Shown here: in pieces, positions 21,811 through 32,626 of the stretch
Position numbering within the stretch: the stretch's first letter is position 1
Layout of the letters: the number at the start of each line of letters is the position of its first letter
Assembly: GCA_039881045.1 (NCBI GenBank)
Contig: JAYWVB010000077.1
Span: forward strand, 1-64,000
DNA: 64,000 nucleotides
Source of the DNA: Chaetomium olivaceum
Taxonomy: Eukaryota; Ascomycota; Sordariomycetes; Sordariales; Chaetomiaceae
Direction: 5' to 3'
Notes under the pieces: model-generated
Told to the model about the DNA's origin: nothing
What the model saw: the letters and a program-made list of their open reading frames with translations, nothing else
Database searches by the model: none
Translations under genes and position numbers: made by a program

Positions 21811-23176
21811 AGTCGTCATCATCGGGAATGGGACCTCGACTAACGTAACGCGAAGAAGAAAACCGCGGGGAGACTCGAGTGTCCTCTGTCTCGGTCTCAG
21901 TAACCAGATCGTCAGTATCACCGCGGCTGTCGTCGTCGCTCCAACTACCAGACTGCGCCGCGTCCAACTCGTCCACTGCCGGGCTTATGTGTTCGGCGCC
22001 CCGTTCATCTCGCGTTCGGTTGCCCCGCCCGAGCGCGGCCCAAGCCGCTCGCAAGGCCATATGCTGAGTCTCTGTCAACGATCTTCGGCATAGAGAGGCT
22101 CGGGCGCTCTGTGGCAGGCGCCAGAGCCGGAACGAGAAGCATAGGAACCTGAGAAAGAGCCGCCAGTAGGCCTGGGCCGTGGACTGGCGGCCCACGAGGT
22201 CAAAGGGGGCCTTGTGCGGACGCGCCGGGTCGGTGCTCCGAAGCCAAAACCGGATCGACGCGTCTGTGTGCCGCGCCGTGTCCTCGCAGCGGGCCTGAAG
22301 CGCGCGCAACGCTAAGGCGATCCGTTTCAACCGCTCTTCGTCCTCGGGGGGGCTCCATATCCGTACCTTGCTCCCGGGCGCAGTGAGGCTCAGGCCGTCG
22401 TCTTCTAGGCACGGCGGTAGGGCGAGCTTGACGAGAACATCGCGGCTCGCTCCGTCGAAGGTCTTCAGCCAACCAGTCCGCCGCATCCAATTGGTGTAAA
22501 GGGCCAGATCGGGGGTGCTAGTACCGTCTGTCTGCTGCTGGACAGCAGCCGAGCAGGCAGCCAGGCGGCCCCGCTCGGCCTGATGCAGCTGGTCAAGCGC
22601 GACCCTCTGCTCGGTGGTAGCTTGGTCCCGCAGCCAGGAAGAAGGGTCCTCTGGTTGCTCAGGGGCGGGCGAGTCCTGCGTAGCAATCCAATACCCGCGA
22701 GCGCCGTTCTGGGTCCAGCTCTGTAGGACGATGTCTTGGAAGATCTCGTCGCGCAGCCAGCCCCTTCGGCTCTGGGAGCGGCGGCGGTTGTGGGCTTTGG
22801 CCAGGTGCCGTATCATAAGATCGAGACTAGTCGTCCGATACTTGCAGTGCCGGCAGGCGACGCCGGTACGGGAAGCAAGGTGCGGGTGGGCCGGAGACCA
22901 ATCGGGGCGGAGAGGTAGTGTGTTCGGATCCGGGAGACCTAGGTAGCGGATGAATGCGGACAGACCATTCCGCAGTGGCCTCGGGATACCATGCTTGTCG
23001 GCGAGATGCCGTGTCACGCATTCGCCGCTGGGCTGCAAGGCATAGCCGCACGGGCGGCAGATAACGGCGGGCTCGGTCGCATTGATAACCAAGCCAAAAT
23101 TGGCAAGATGACGGTCCAGCTCCTGCTGAGGCCAGTGGCACCAGGGCGGCGGCAACGACGTCGCTGGGTCGCCCAT
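19313..23176 (-). CDS. OrsD-finger tyrosine-recombinase-like protein with a second C-terminal finger module, copy C
   Basis: The longest uninterrupted member, 1287 residues from the ATG at 23176. Finger 1: C40, C43, H57, H62. Finger 2: C108, C111, H124, H129. After the SWTQNGARGYW segment and an Asp/His-tract linker comes a domain with all tyrosine-recombinase landmarks. These are R783 (GGQASRGTEL), K817 (RHVKAR), R906 (QVYRQ; the box II His is Gln here), H946 and Y955, with the exact nine-residue His-Tyr spacing. The C-terminal 200 residues hold another finger pair, followed by a poly-Pro stretch and W-I-x-G-V-P-C-Q-R-F. That second module matches the N-terminus of the neighbouring RecQ gene. 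The protein stops seven residues after that motif's FEV. Probably nuclear and DNA-binding; the catalytic role is inferred from motifs only. The best candidate for a functional family member here. Confidence 0.75.
21734..21818. repeat. Adjacent (GTG)n and (GTC)n trinucleotide tracts
   Basis: About eleven GTG units followed by about thirteen GTC units, inside copy C. On the minus strand they encode a run of Asp directly followed by a run of His, in the linker before the recombinase domain. Such tracts are prone to length change. Confidence 0.9.
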
Positions 23177-23689
23177 CCTATTGAAACAGAAAAAGCGGCC
23201 CACAAATCACCGGGTCAATGGCTCGACACGTCCAAAACAAAAAGAAAAAGAAGAAAAGAATAGCTTCTCTGCTACTTTACTAGGTTACACTGCCAAACTT
23301 TCCTCTGTAACTAGACCAGCCCGAGATGCGCCGAAGGTGTGGAGATGGAGACCAGCACGTTTTGTTTTGCACAAGTACCGGAACCGAATAGGGAGGCGTG
23401 GGAACGTAGGTACGCGTAGGTACGCTTGGTTCAGGGGATGCCAAGAAGGGCCCCACTAAAAGCTGGTGACGGAACGCGTCGAGGTCCTCAAGAGAAGGGG
23501 AACGCGTCGCGAGAGAAGGCAGGGATACCCTTGTATTGCATGCACACCGGGGTAGGGATACTAGCGGGGCGGTGGGGCGTGGTAGCGAGGCGTAGCGAGG
23601 CTAGCGACCAATGGGATGGGAGGGATGCTACAAGGATGCAGGAAACAGCACGCAGTCCTGGGGACTATCATAGTGGAGTATGCTGTCGT
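23177..23689. other. Upstream region of copy C and truncated retrotransposon junction
   Basis: No gene seen. It contains purine-rich runs and small direct repeats (AACGCGTCG, GGCGTAGCGAGGCTAGCGA). The retrotransposon similarity stops at about 23690, so this is the putative promoter side of copy C. Confidence 0.45.
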
Positions 23690-26545
23690 ATTCCACTCCC
23701 GTTACTGAATCTCTGGAGGCTGGTAGTTTGGTGATGAAGTCCATCGTCACCGAACTCCATGGTCGTTTTGCGACTGGCAGCGGTTGCAACAGCCCATATG
23801 GCTTGTGCCGTCCTGGTTTGCTTCGTCTGCAGAGGTCGCACTCTGCCAGGACTGCTTCTGTCGTCGCTTGTTTGATTCCTGCGAAGTCGTAGTTTTGCTT
23901 GATTTTCGCAATTGTTTTGCTGATTCCCATGTGTCCTCCGAGTTTCGACTCGTGGATTTTCCGAATGTGTTCCTTCTGGTCGCTGAGCCTGACGTAGGTC
24001 TTGTCGTGGTACCAGAGTCTCATTCCTTCAAGTCGCAATCCTGCGATCTTGGATTCTGGCTCTTCTTGCCATACATCGCGCTCGTTGTCCGCGATGGTTC
24101 CTTGGAAATCTCGTTCCAAACGTTGTTCCCTGAAGGCCGCACAGCATTCTACAAACGGTTGCAGAGGCCTGGCTTCGGGATCTTCCGACTGTTGCTGAAG
24201 TGCTGCGATCTCGTAGTCTTCAGTCGGTTGGGAAGCATGCCGTAGCGATCCGTCTGTCTGTTGATGTAGCAATGGTGGTGAGGCTTCAGATGTGTTGTCG
24301 TGGTGATCCGTTCGTCTACTCAAGGCGTCCGCTCGTGCGTTCTCTGAGCCTTTCTTGTAGTGGATCGTGAAGTTGAATTCGGACAGAAATTCTGCCCATC
24401 GAGTTTGTCGTCCGTTCAGCACCTTCGTGGTGGTGAAGTATCGTAAGTTCTTGTGGTCCGTGTACACCTGAACTTCGTGTGTTGTGCCGCTGAGGTATGG
24501 TCTCCATTCTTGAAATGCTTCGATGATTGCGAGAAGCTCCTTGTCGTGGATCGGGTAGTTGAGTCTTGGTCCTTCGAGCTTTTTGGAAAAGAACGCAACT
24601 GGATGAAGCTTGCCGTCCTTGTCTCTCTGGCCAAGTTGTCCTCCGATCGCGAAGTCCGAAGCGTCAGCTTCGACTTCGAAAGGTGTGTTGGGGTCAGGCA
24701 GCATGAGCACTGGATCGGCGGTAATCGCATCGCGGATCCGTCGGAAAGCCTGCTCGTGCTCCTGCTTCCATTGGAATGTGGCATCTTTCTTCGTAAGTTC
24801 GTGTAGAGGTCTCGCGATGTCGCCAAAGTTCTTGATGAACATTCTGACAAAGTTGGCGAACCCGATAAATCCCCTGACTTCTGTGGCGTTTGTCGGTGTT
24901 GGCCACGTCCTGACAGCTTCTAGTTTCTCGGGTTCGATCTTGACCCATCCCGGGGAGATCTCGTAACCCAGAAACACTGTCTTCTTGACGTGAAACTCGC
25001 TCTTGTCCTTGTTGACTGACAACTTGTGCTCGTGCAGTGCGTCCAGCACCTTCCGTACGTGTGTCTCTTGTGTTCTTCGAGTGTCTTGGAGTAGATGAGA
25101 ATGTCATCCAAGTAGCAGACCGCAAACTTGTCGAGGCAATGCCGAATTGCATGGTCGATGGCGGCTTGAAATGTCGCTGGTGCGTTGGTCAACCCAAACG
25201 GCATGACGAGGTACTCGTAGTGCCCGTAGGGTGTCCGAAAAGCCGTCTTCCATTCGTCTCCTTCCTTGATGCGGATGTGGGCGTACGCTGTTGGAAGGTC
25301 GAGTCGCGTGAAGTATTGTGCCCCTGACAGCTGGTCTCGGAGCCTCGAGATCAGTGGCAGTGGGTAGCGGTTCTTCACCGTCTCGTTGTTCAACTGTCGG
25401 TAGTCCACGCACATCCTGAGCTTCCCATCTTTCTTTGGAACGAAAAGAACTGGGTAGCTCGCCGGCGATGTCGATGGTCTGATGTGCCCTATCTCGAGGT
25501 TCTTTTCGAGATAGCTCCTCAACTCTGCATCTTGCTTCTCGTTGGTGTGGTACACCTTGAAGAATTTCAACTGGGCTCCTTCCTTGAGTTTGATCTCGTG
25601 ATCCCAAGGTCCGTGGTCTGGTAGCCCTGCGAGATGTTTTGCTGTGAACGCCGGGTGCCCCTTGTAGTCGTCTGGGATCTGTCCCGTCTTCGCGTTCTTC
25701 GCCGTACCTTCGTAGTACGCGAACTTGTGTCCTGACTCGATGAATGATGCTTCGAGTTCCTTGACTTCTTTTGATGTCAGCTCGATGTTTGCTGCCTCGA
25801 GCTGAGTGACCCATTGTTCGTGTTTGAGCATTCCGTGCTCGTCGACTGAGACGACGGCGATGGTTCGTTCCTCCCGTGTCTGCTTCTTTCGTCGTGTGCC
25901 GCTTCTTCCGGATTTCAGAGTACGTCCTTCTGTACTGGCTGCTTCCTGCGGTGGGCCCGTAGAGGGGGTTTGTTCTGACCCGCTGCTCGTTCGTGGCTCC
26001 TGTTCTGCGCGTTCTCCCATCGAGTTGGTTGGATGCTCCCGCCGTTCCCGCGGTTGCAGATGGCCATCTCCCTTCCAACTGATGTCCGGGTCATAGTCCC
26101 TGTGCCATGGGCGTCCGAGAATCATGTCTTTCTCCGGCCCCATGTCCACAATATCGAATACCACTTGGGTGGTCTTTCCTGCCACCTCAATGTCGAGTGG
26201 TTCTGTTTCTCGTCGTACCCATTGTGTGTCGAATGGTCCTTTGACGACGTGTGGTTGTTTCTTGATCCTCCATGGGATTCTGAGTTGATTCACAAATGTG
26301 GGCGAGATGAGATCCATCTGCGCTCCTCCATCCACTAACGCGAGGGCCTCGAATTTCCCCCATCGCGCTGTGATCCAGAGCCTGTTGTCTGGCTTGGTGC
26401 TTCTTACAGCAGCTACTTCGTGTTCGCCTGCTGGGAGGTCGTTATAAGGCTTCTGTTTGCTCCAGTTCTTCCTGTACTGCGCGGCCTGTATCCGTTGTTG
26501 TGGAGTTAGAGACTTCCGGGCCCCTCGGAGGACCCTGAGCCGTTT
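23690..26545 (-). pseudogene. Gypsy pol polyprotein (protease-RT-RNase H-partial integrase), broken
   Basis: It lies in the -1 frame relative to gag and overlaps its end, as in many Ty3/gypsy elements. The protease active-site region reads ALVDGGAQ, with Gly where Ser or Thr normally follows the catalytic Asp. Reverse transcriptase has MPFGLTNAPATFQ and the catalytic CYLDD. A one-base shift near 25060 separates this from the thumb region. RNase H (DASDFAIGGQL, TDHKNLRYF, ADALSR) and the integrase HHCC zinc module (H-x-x-x-x-G-G-H, C-D-L-C) follow. The integrase core ends after TMDFITKLP and the frame runs into unrelated sequence. It cannot be autonomous. Confidence 0.85.
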
Positions 26546-28785
26546 CCCAAGCTCTCGTGGTGTTTCAAGGCGTCCCTGTCCGCACCTTGGCTTGCGGCGT
26601 CGATCGTTTGGTGTTCCTGGAGCCATTGGCGCATCCAAGGTTCGATCCGTCTCCTGGTGCTGGGTCTTCGTTGATAGACCTTCTTCCGCTGTTCTGCGTG
26701 TTCCCGCAACTTGTCGTCTGCGTGGATGCCACAGTCTGCTTCGATGCAGTTCTGCATCCCTCCGATCATTCTGCACGCTTGTGGCCAGGCGTTCTTGGGT
26801 TTGGCCCTGAGTCGCCTGTCGGTTGCCATCCCTACGTCCCATGACAGGGCTGCTGGTGCGCATCCGTGATCGTATACCCATGTCGTGGGTAGTGGTTGGC
26901 CGGCTTGATTCTGGTTCCTGATGGGCCAGTGGTCGTAATGAAGTTTGCTTTGGAAGTGGTAGCGACACTCATGTGCTACACACTGGAACCAGGGAAGGTA
27001 GACGTGGTCCCACTTCCTTGGGTTCAACCTCTGGTGGTCTCCCTCCATCAACCGAAACGCGTCCAACACTTCTCGGAGTCCCTGGGTCTCGAGGTCTTTC
27101 GTGCTTCTTCCTAGGCCGAGGTATTGGTTCCGTGCCCAATACTCGTCCCAGTCTTGAGTCGTCGGCCCCTTGTTGCGTCGTTTTTCCTGAGCAAAGAGGT
27201 AGATCTCCTCCGGGTGTCGGACCCCGTTCTCACGACCTTCTGCCGGTTCCGTGGGTCCGTCCCAGGGGATATAGTCGAACGTCGTCCCGATCTGTTCCTC
27301 GTGTAGGATCCTGGCTTCTTCTGTGATTCTGTCGAGATGCTGGCCGATCGCCCCGTGGGTGTTGGTGAGTTCTTGTACCCCTTCTTGGATTGCATCGAGT
27401 TCTGCTTTCTCGTCCTCGAGCTGATAGACCCGTGCTCTGAGTTCCAGAACCCGGTTCTGCAGGAAAGCTAGATTGGGTCCTGCGTTCTCCTCGGCGTTCT
27501 GCCGGACTTGCCAGTGTCCGTTGTCTTGCTGGACCAATCCGAGTCCCCAGTCTCCTGCCATTGCTAGGGCGAAACGTGGAGGTGCAACCTCTCCTTCATC
27601 ATCGGTCTCGATAAGGGTGTTGCTGGGACCCTCGGTGTGCTGGTCGTCTTCAGCCAACTCTTCCTGATCTGAATCCGTCAGGGCTGATTCTTGGTCGTTG
27701 GCCCTGTCAATGTCGTATTCGAGATCGTCCTGCGTGTAGCTGGCTGCGGCGACCTCCTGAATCCGGACTCTCTTCCCGACCGTGGCCTGGTCGATGGTGG
27801 CGGCCTCCTTTCCTGGAACCGGTCGCCATTCTTTCTTGCTGCGACAGTCACGCTTGAAGTGACCCTTCTTGCCGCAGTTATAATAGGTGATGCCTGACTT
27901 GTCCTTGGCACCGCCCCTTCTCCCCGCCCACTGCGCCTGGGCGGCGTCGACGTCCATGGGTCCTGCGTGGGTGCCGTAGGAAGTGCTCTTCTGTTGTCGT
28001 TTCTTCCCTGTGTTGACCGTGCTCCCACTTCCTTGGGCTCCTGGTACGAATCGTCCCTGTCCCTTCCGCTGCTGCTTCCTTGCGTACTGGCGGTCATCGA
28101 TCCTGATGGCTTTGGCGATGTACTCGTCAAGGGTGGCAGGGCGGTCCTCCTTGTACAGCTCATCCTTGACGTCATCCTTGAGCCCGTCGTAGAACAGTTG
28201 CATCAGGCCTTCTTCGTTGATCCCGGCCCTGATGGAGTCTTGTCTGAACAGTGTGGCGTAAGCCGACGTGGACTTGGTCTGCCGTAGTCTTGCGAGTCGG
28301 TCCTGGGCGTGGACCCTTTCGTCCTGGTCCCCGAACACCTTCCGAAGTTCCTTTTCGAATTGGTCGTAGTCCTCGAACATCGTTCTGGTGAAAACTTGCT
28401 GCTTGGCGCTGGCGTGGTCGACGTAGTCCTTGAGCGTAGGTTCGAACCAGCGTGCCGCCTGGCCCGTGAGTCTTGACGCGACGTATCGAGTCTTGGTCTC
28501 CTCGTCGGGGAACCTGGCGTCGTAGTGTTCCATGTATGACGACATCTCGGTGAGGAAGCGCGAGAGGTCTTCCCTCTTTCCGTCGAACTTCTCGGGCGCC
28601 TCGATCTTGAGCTTGTTCTTCCCCACATCGTCGACCTTGGTGTGGACTTCGTTGATGAGGTCCTGGTGTTCCGCCGCTTCTCTCTCGAGCGCGGTTATCT
28701 TGTCCTGCAAGGACTTGATAATGACGTTGAGGTCGGTGGGTGAAGCTGGAGTTGCCATATCGATATCGGAGCCAGTGGTGCTCAT
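26506..28785 (-). CDS. Gypsy Gag polyprotein
   Basis: A 759-residue open frame starting at the ATG at 28785. The N-terminal third has a coiled-coil-like segment and the retrotrans_gag region (motif ARWFEP, FEKELRKVFGD, RLARLRQT). A zinc knuckle lies near 27866-27890, where the motif reads YYNCGKKGHFKRDC. The first knuckle Cys is replaced by Tyr, a single TGT-to-TAT change, so only three of four zinc ligands remain. The frame is otherwise intact despite the broken pol, suggesting fairly recent insertion. Gag would package element RNA; with this knuckle, binding is probably impaired. Confidence 0.85.
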   Translation of the reverse strand: MSTTGSDIDMATPASPTDLNVIIKSLQDKITALEREAAEHQDLINEVHTKVDDVGKNKLKIEAPEKFDGKREDLSRFLTEMSSYMEHYDARFPDEETKTRYVASRLTGQAARWFEPTLKDYVDHASAKQQVFTRTMFEDYDQFEKELRKVFGDQDERVHAQDRLARLRQTKSTSAYATLFRQDSIRAGINEEGLMQLFYDGLKDDVKDELYKEDRPATLDEYIAKAIRIDDRQYARKQQRKGQGRFVPGAQGSGSTVNTGKKRQQKSTSYGTHAGPMDVDAAQAQWAGRRGGAKDKSGITYYNCGKKGHFKRDCRSKKEWRPVPGKEAATIDQATVGKRVRIQEVAAASYTQDDLEYDIDRANDQESALTDSDQEELAEDDQHTEGPSNTLIETDDEGEVAPPRFALAMAGDWGLGLVQQDNGHWQVRQNAEENAGPNLAFLQNRVLELRARVYQLEDEKAELDAIQEGVQELTNTHGAIGQHLDRITEEARILHEEQIGTTFDYIPWDGPTEPAEGRENGVRHPEEIYLFAQEKRRNKGPTTQDWDEYWARNQYLGLGRSTKDLETQGLREVLDAFRLMEGDHQRLNPRKWDHVYLPWFQCVAHECRYHFQSKLHYDHWPIRNQNQAGQPLPTTWVYDHGCAPAALSWDVGMATDRRLRAKPKNAWPQACRMIGGMQNCIEADCGIHADDKLREHAEQRKKVYQRRPSTRRRIEPWMRQWLQEHQTIDAASQGADRDALKHHESLGNGSGSSEGPGSL

Positions 28786-28867
28786 GGACGCATTGCCTTC
28801 AATCCTGAACTGTAACAGAGTTAAAGTGAGTTAGCAACGTGTGACGAACCTCTCCTGGACCTCGTCC

Positions 28868-29308
28868 TGTTAGGGTTCAGTCTGATTGAAGGTGTCTTGC
28901 AAAGGTACTAGGTTCGGTGCAGCCAAAAGGTGCACAACAAAGACTTGTCTCAACAGTAGGCTCTCGAGCTTGTAGCGAACTGTAGTTGTGATTGCTAACT
29001 GGAGAACTCCCAGAGCTCTCCAGAACGCGTGACTATATACTATCTAATTCCTGGGTGCTCAGTGTGCTCAGTGTGCTCAGTGTACTCTCCGGACACTGAG
29101 CCTACTGAGCGGACTGAGCTCCCTGAGTACTTTCCTCGTGTCTTGATTGGTGGCGTGGTCCAAGTGCTCAGTGTGCTCAGTGCACTTGGTAAGTGCTTGG
29201 CGACTGAGCTCACTGATCACCCCCTTTCCTCTTTGATTGGTCCGTTCATCGCGACCAGCTCGGGGCGTCCCGCGCCCCGAGGCCCCACCTGTTGGCATAT
29301 TCGTGACA
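28868..29308 (-). repeat. Candidate 5' LTR of the gypsy element
   Basis: Read on the minus strand the block starts TGTCACGAAT and ends CCCTAACA, giving TG...CA ends. It contains a TATA-like element (ATAGTATATAG, near 29033-29043) and repeated GCTCAGTGT motifs. The partner LTR is missing, so boundaries cannot be confirmed by comparison, and no clear primer-binding site adjoins the inner end. Confidence 0.45.
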
Positions 29309-29572
29309 TTGTAGTTTCGGCTCGGGGTCGTTCGTCTTATCGGTATTTGCGATCGTAAGGTTGAGGAGAGTTGAAAAATTGTGTTTTTGGGAAGAACTAA
29401 GAGTTCCCTTACTCTAGGAGATTTATTTTCATTAACATTAGGAGAAATTAAGGTTACTCGAATAGGTAGGGTAGCTAAATAGGGGTTGGAAGACGTTAAT
29501 CAACATCCAATATCTTATTATTACAGTTCTCAGATCCATATTTACATATATATCTCATATCTATACATGTCC
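29309..29572. other. AT-rich junction between retrotransposon and gene-dense region
   Basis: A clear drop in GC relative to both flanks; no gene seen. It lies directly past the 3' end of the receptor gene, so it probably includes that gene's 3' UTR. Confidence 0.4.
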
Positions 29573-31195
29573 CTACACGTAGTCTCGTTGTCTATCATAC
29601 AGCTCAAGGTCATGCATCGTTAAGCTAACCTCGGACTCAGATGGCGGATCCTTGCGCTGATGGATAGTAGTAGTTAAACGAATGTTCGACGGCTGATCGC
29701 GTGTCGAGACCTGAGTGTGGTAACCGTACCCGCCGCCGCTGTTAACAAGTTTCTTAAGGCCGCTATCTTGATACGGGCGAGAGGGCGTCGAGGAAGGGCC
29801 GCTCTTTGAGGCCCACGTCGTCCACAGCTTGAGGCGCGCACCCGCTGGCTTCAGCAGTGGCGCAAGACTCGGGAGGCAGGCACAGATAATGGCTACGTCA
29901 AGTTCGAGCCCGCCCCAGATAACAAGCTCCGGCAGGTTACGCGTCGCGTTAGTGTCGTGGGTGAACTGGTGGAGCGCTATGATGCGCATAACGCTAGTAA
30001 CGATGACGCTGCGTTGGGCATCCCGTGCAAGTTAGCTACTAAGCTGTCTTGAAAACTCGAATAGGGTTACCATTGGAGGCGGATATTGTGGACTCACATA
30101 ACGCCAAGCGAGAGCATAGCGGCGGTAACGATCTTCTTGGCGCGAGAGAATTGCAGCCGCAACACCCAGGGCAGGGGGAGGAGTATAAAGTAGACGTCCA
30201 GCGCGGTGGCCAGAATACCTCCTGCGAGGAACATGGCCCATTGGTTGAGGCAGCGGCCATCGTGCAAGCCGTCCCACCCGACCCAGAAGTACGAGACGGG
30301 TGAGCACTGGAAGATGATGCAGAAGATGAAGCTAATGCTTATGACCACGTTGAGTACGAGGCCTAACATTATGTAGGGCCGCGCCCCCGGCACGCTGAAA
30401 ATGCGCATCAGGAACAGGCAGATGGAGACGCGCACGAAAAACCGTGACACTGCGTAACAGAGGAGAGCTACCTCAAGAAGCTAGAAGCTTGGCATGTTAA
30501 TACGGGAGTGTCTAGGCCGAACGGGTAGAGATTCAATTGCTCGGACTGGAGGAGGTACCTTGAAGATGGTTTCAAAGTTTTCCTGCGGTACGGCCCACAG
30601 GTCAAGCCCAACCCCAAGGCTGTCAACTAATAAACATTAGTATCATCTTGACCTCGAAGAAAGAGAGCGGAGTCTCTTAGGGGTTTGGGGTTTGAACACG
30701 ACGTACAGACTCCGCACACGGTGGTAAACGCAATGGCGACAAGGAGAGAAGCCAGCGCGAAATAGTCATCCCACCAGAGCGGATTGCGGGTTCTCAGCCT
30801 AGCGATGAAACGTAGGGTCACGAGAAGGGCAGTAACGGCAATAAAGACGTAGATGATGATGGTGTACGACCGCTCATGGGTAGAAGTGATACCGCACAAC
30901 GAGTTGGTTAGATTCTGTGCCGTAAGTGCCTCCGGAATCGTACAGCCGTGATGAATACAAGCACCTGCATGGGCCTGGACGGCCTGGTTGGCGCAAGCAC
31001 ATGCAGGGTCCGTGGTGGAGCAGTTAGACAAAGTCGTGACGGCGTCTTGGAGGCATTTCGTCTACGAGATGGTAATAACTTAGCACACTTGCGGTAGGCT
31101 GAACATGTTAGGCTATAGGAGAGACTTACGCCACAGGCGGGGAAAGTGTTGAGAAGCGCGGCGAGCTCCGCGGGTAACAGCTGCGGAGTTGACAT
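29573..31195 (-). CDS. CFEM-domain PTH11-type seven-transmembrane receptor
   Basis: Five exons: 31130-31195, 30707-31061, 30559-30626, 30098-30480 and 29573-30008. Junctions were chosen from GT/AG sites and branch motifs, and the sum is an exact 436 codons. The N-terminus is a CFEM domain with its eight cysteines (PAC, KC, NC, ACAC, AC, GC, LC pattern). The fungal rhodopsin-like 7-TM domain follows, recognised by RNPLWWDDYFALA, GLDLWAVP, FFVRVSICLFLMRIF and LPLPWVLRLQFS, with a Ser/Thr-rich cytoplasmic tail. Such proteins act at the plasma membrane as putative G-protein-coupled sensors; ligands are mostly unknown. Oddity: no signal peptide precedes the CFEM domain from the visible ATG, so an upstream exon may have been missed. 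Confidence 0.85.
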
Positions 31196-32626
31196 CGTGT
31201 GTGTAAGATAGGCGTGTAAAGCAACGCTTGAGACGGTTTGCGGTCAGAAGTCAAGGCTGGAGGCAGTATAGCACGAGAGATGTCGCATCTCCTTTGAACT
31301 TGGTCATATCATGACCATCTCGCCCAGGTTTGGAAGACAACGCCACCAACCTACATTCTCTCTGTGATACAGAGTGAGGCGGAGTTTATGCAAAGAAAGA
31401 TTTCCGTACAAAACTTGACAGAATCTTCGGGTAGCGCACGGCACGCAAGTAGATATACATGTACATCGGGTTAAAGTTTGGGGGCCAGCTAGTGTGGGTA
31501 TGATGGCGTACATTGTCCAAGAAGCTGTTCTTAACACCCAAAGTAAGAGTTATATTAAGTGTCATTTCGTAGGGACTTTACCATCTGCGGCGCTTGCCGC
31601 CCGTCACCACATGCGCCGCCTACACACATGGTGACGGGTTGGTTCAGAGGCGTCACGCAGTTGTTGAGACCGTCTTGAGACCAGGAAGCGCAGCGGTTAA
31701 ACGTGCCGGGGTGCCGCCGAGCCAGTCGACGCAACAACCCTATCCTTCGCCCGGCAGATTCCAACTCTTGTAACGTGTGTATTTCCAGATCTGATTGGAG
31801 GACCAGACAATGCCGGCGTTTTCCTACAGAGCGGGAGGTGAAAACGACTGCGGACAGCCAACCGGCCGCTGTGATTCTTTCTCGGAGTCGCGCACCCCCC
31901 CCCCCCGCCTAACCACTCTGCACACAGTGTTGTCTACCACTCAGGGCCGGCATCTCAACGAGGCTGCGAACAACCAAAGAGCTAAAGAGCCGATTATTTC
32001 CCGCTGCGGACGAGTTTGCAAGGATAACAGGATGTACTCATGTCTCTCGAGCATTGCATACGGCACAGTACACAGCCCCCACCAACTGCGTTGTAATGGT
32101 GCCCGTCTGCGGCTCCGATCTGCAGGAAGGCCTGCAGGCGGCCCAGTGGCCGACTGGCCTGATCTTTAGCCACTCTAAAATGCACAGCTGGAATGATGTT
32201 TGCTGTTTGAGCACAGCTTTCGGTAAGATTGGTCCGTTCAAGTGCAGTTGCACTGCTCAACCACATCTGAACTCGACCATGCCAACACGCCCCAGAAATG
32301 AAAGGGGAAAACGTTGGAGATAACAAACCAAACAGTGTCTTCTTTTGCTCAGAAGGCCGTGTTCCTTCGTGCAGTGCCACAAAGGTGGCTGAGCCGGCCT
32401 CTCACGTTGGTCGAAGGAGTACAATAACAATCTTCGAGAGGTACCAGGAGAGGATTTGGTAACGATAATACTTTTTAGCCCCCACCCATGTATATTATCG
32501 GTCTGAAAACTTTGGAATGACTCATCTATGCCGCACATGATATGGGAGGTACATTTCAGCAAAGGTCCATACAGTCCGAAGCCGCAAGGTTTGGCTAGAA
32601 CAACTCTTTTCGGAGCCAGGGCGATG
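31196..32626. other. Intergenic, no supported gene
   Basis: Only overlapping short frames. A run of ten C lies near 31900. The region separates the receptor from the polyketide-associated transporter and may hold promoter sequence for the receptor on its left side. Confidence 0.5.

Larger units (their letters stand above)
23690..29308 (-). mobile_element. Ty3/gypsy LTR retrotransposon, 3'-truncated
   Basis: On the minus strand the order is candidate 5' LTR, gag, protease, reverse transcriptase, RNase H and the N-terminal part of integrase, which is the Ty3/gypsy order. Similarity ends early in the integrase core, so the rest of integrase and the 3' LTR are missing. The element separates the subtelomeric recombinase array from the ordinary gene-dense region. 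Confidence 0.9.

Noticed and set aside
12924..23176. Starship captain (DUF3435) or Crypton identity for the recombinase genes
   Set aside because: The captain usually sits alone at the 5' end of a large cargo element. Here the finger pairs, acidic linker and RecQ fusion point to a separate subtelomeric family; the names would mislead without a profile search.
29309..29572. RIP-mutated relic beside the retrotransposon
   Set aside because: AT-rich but without residual similarity to the element or a clear excess of TpA over flanks that I could judge by eye.
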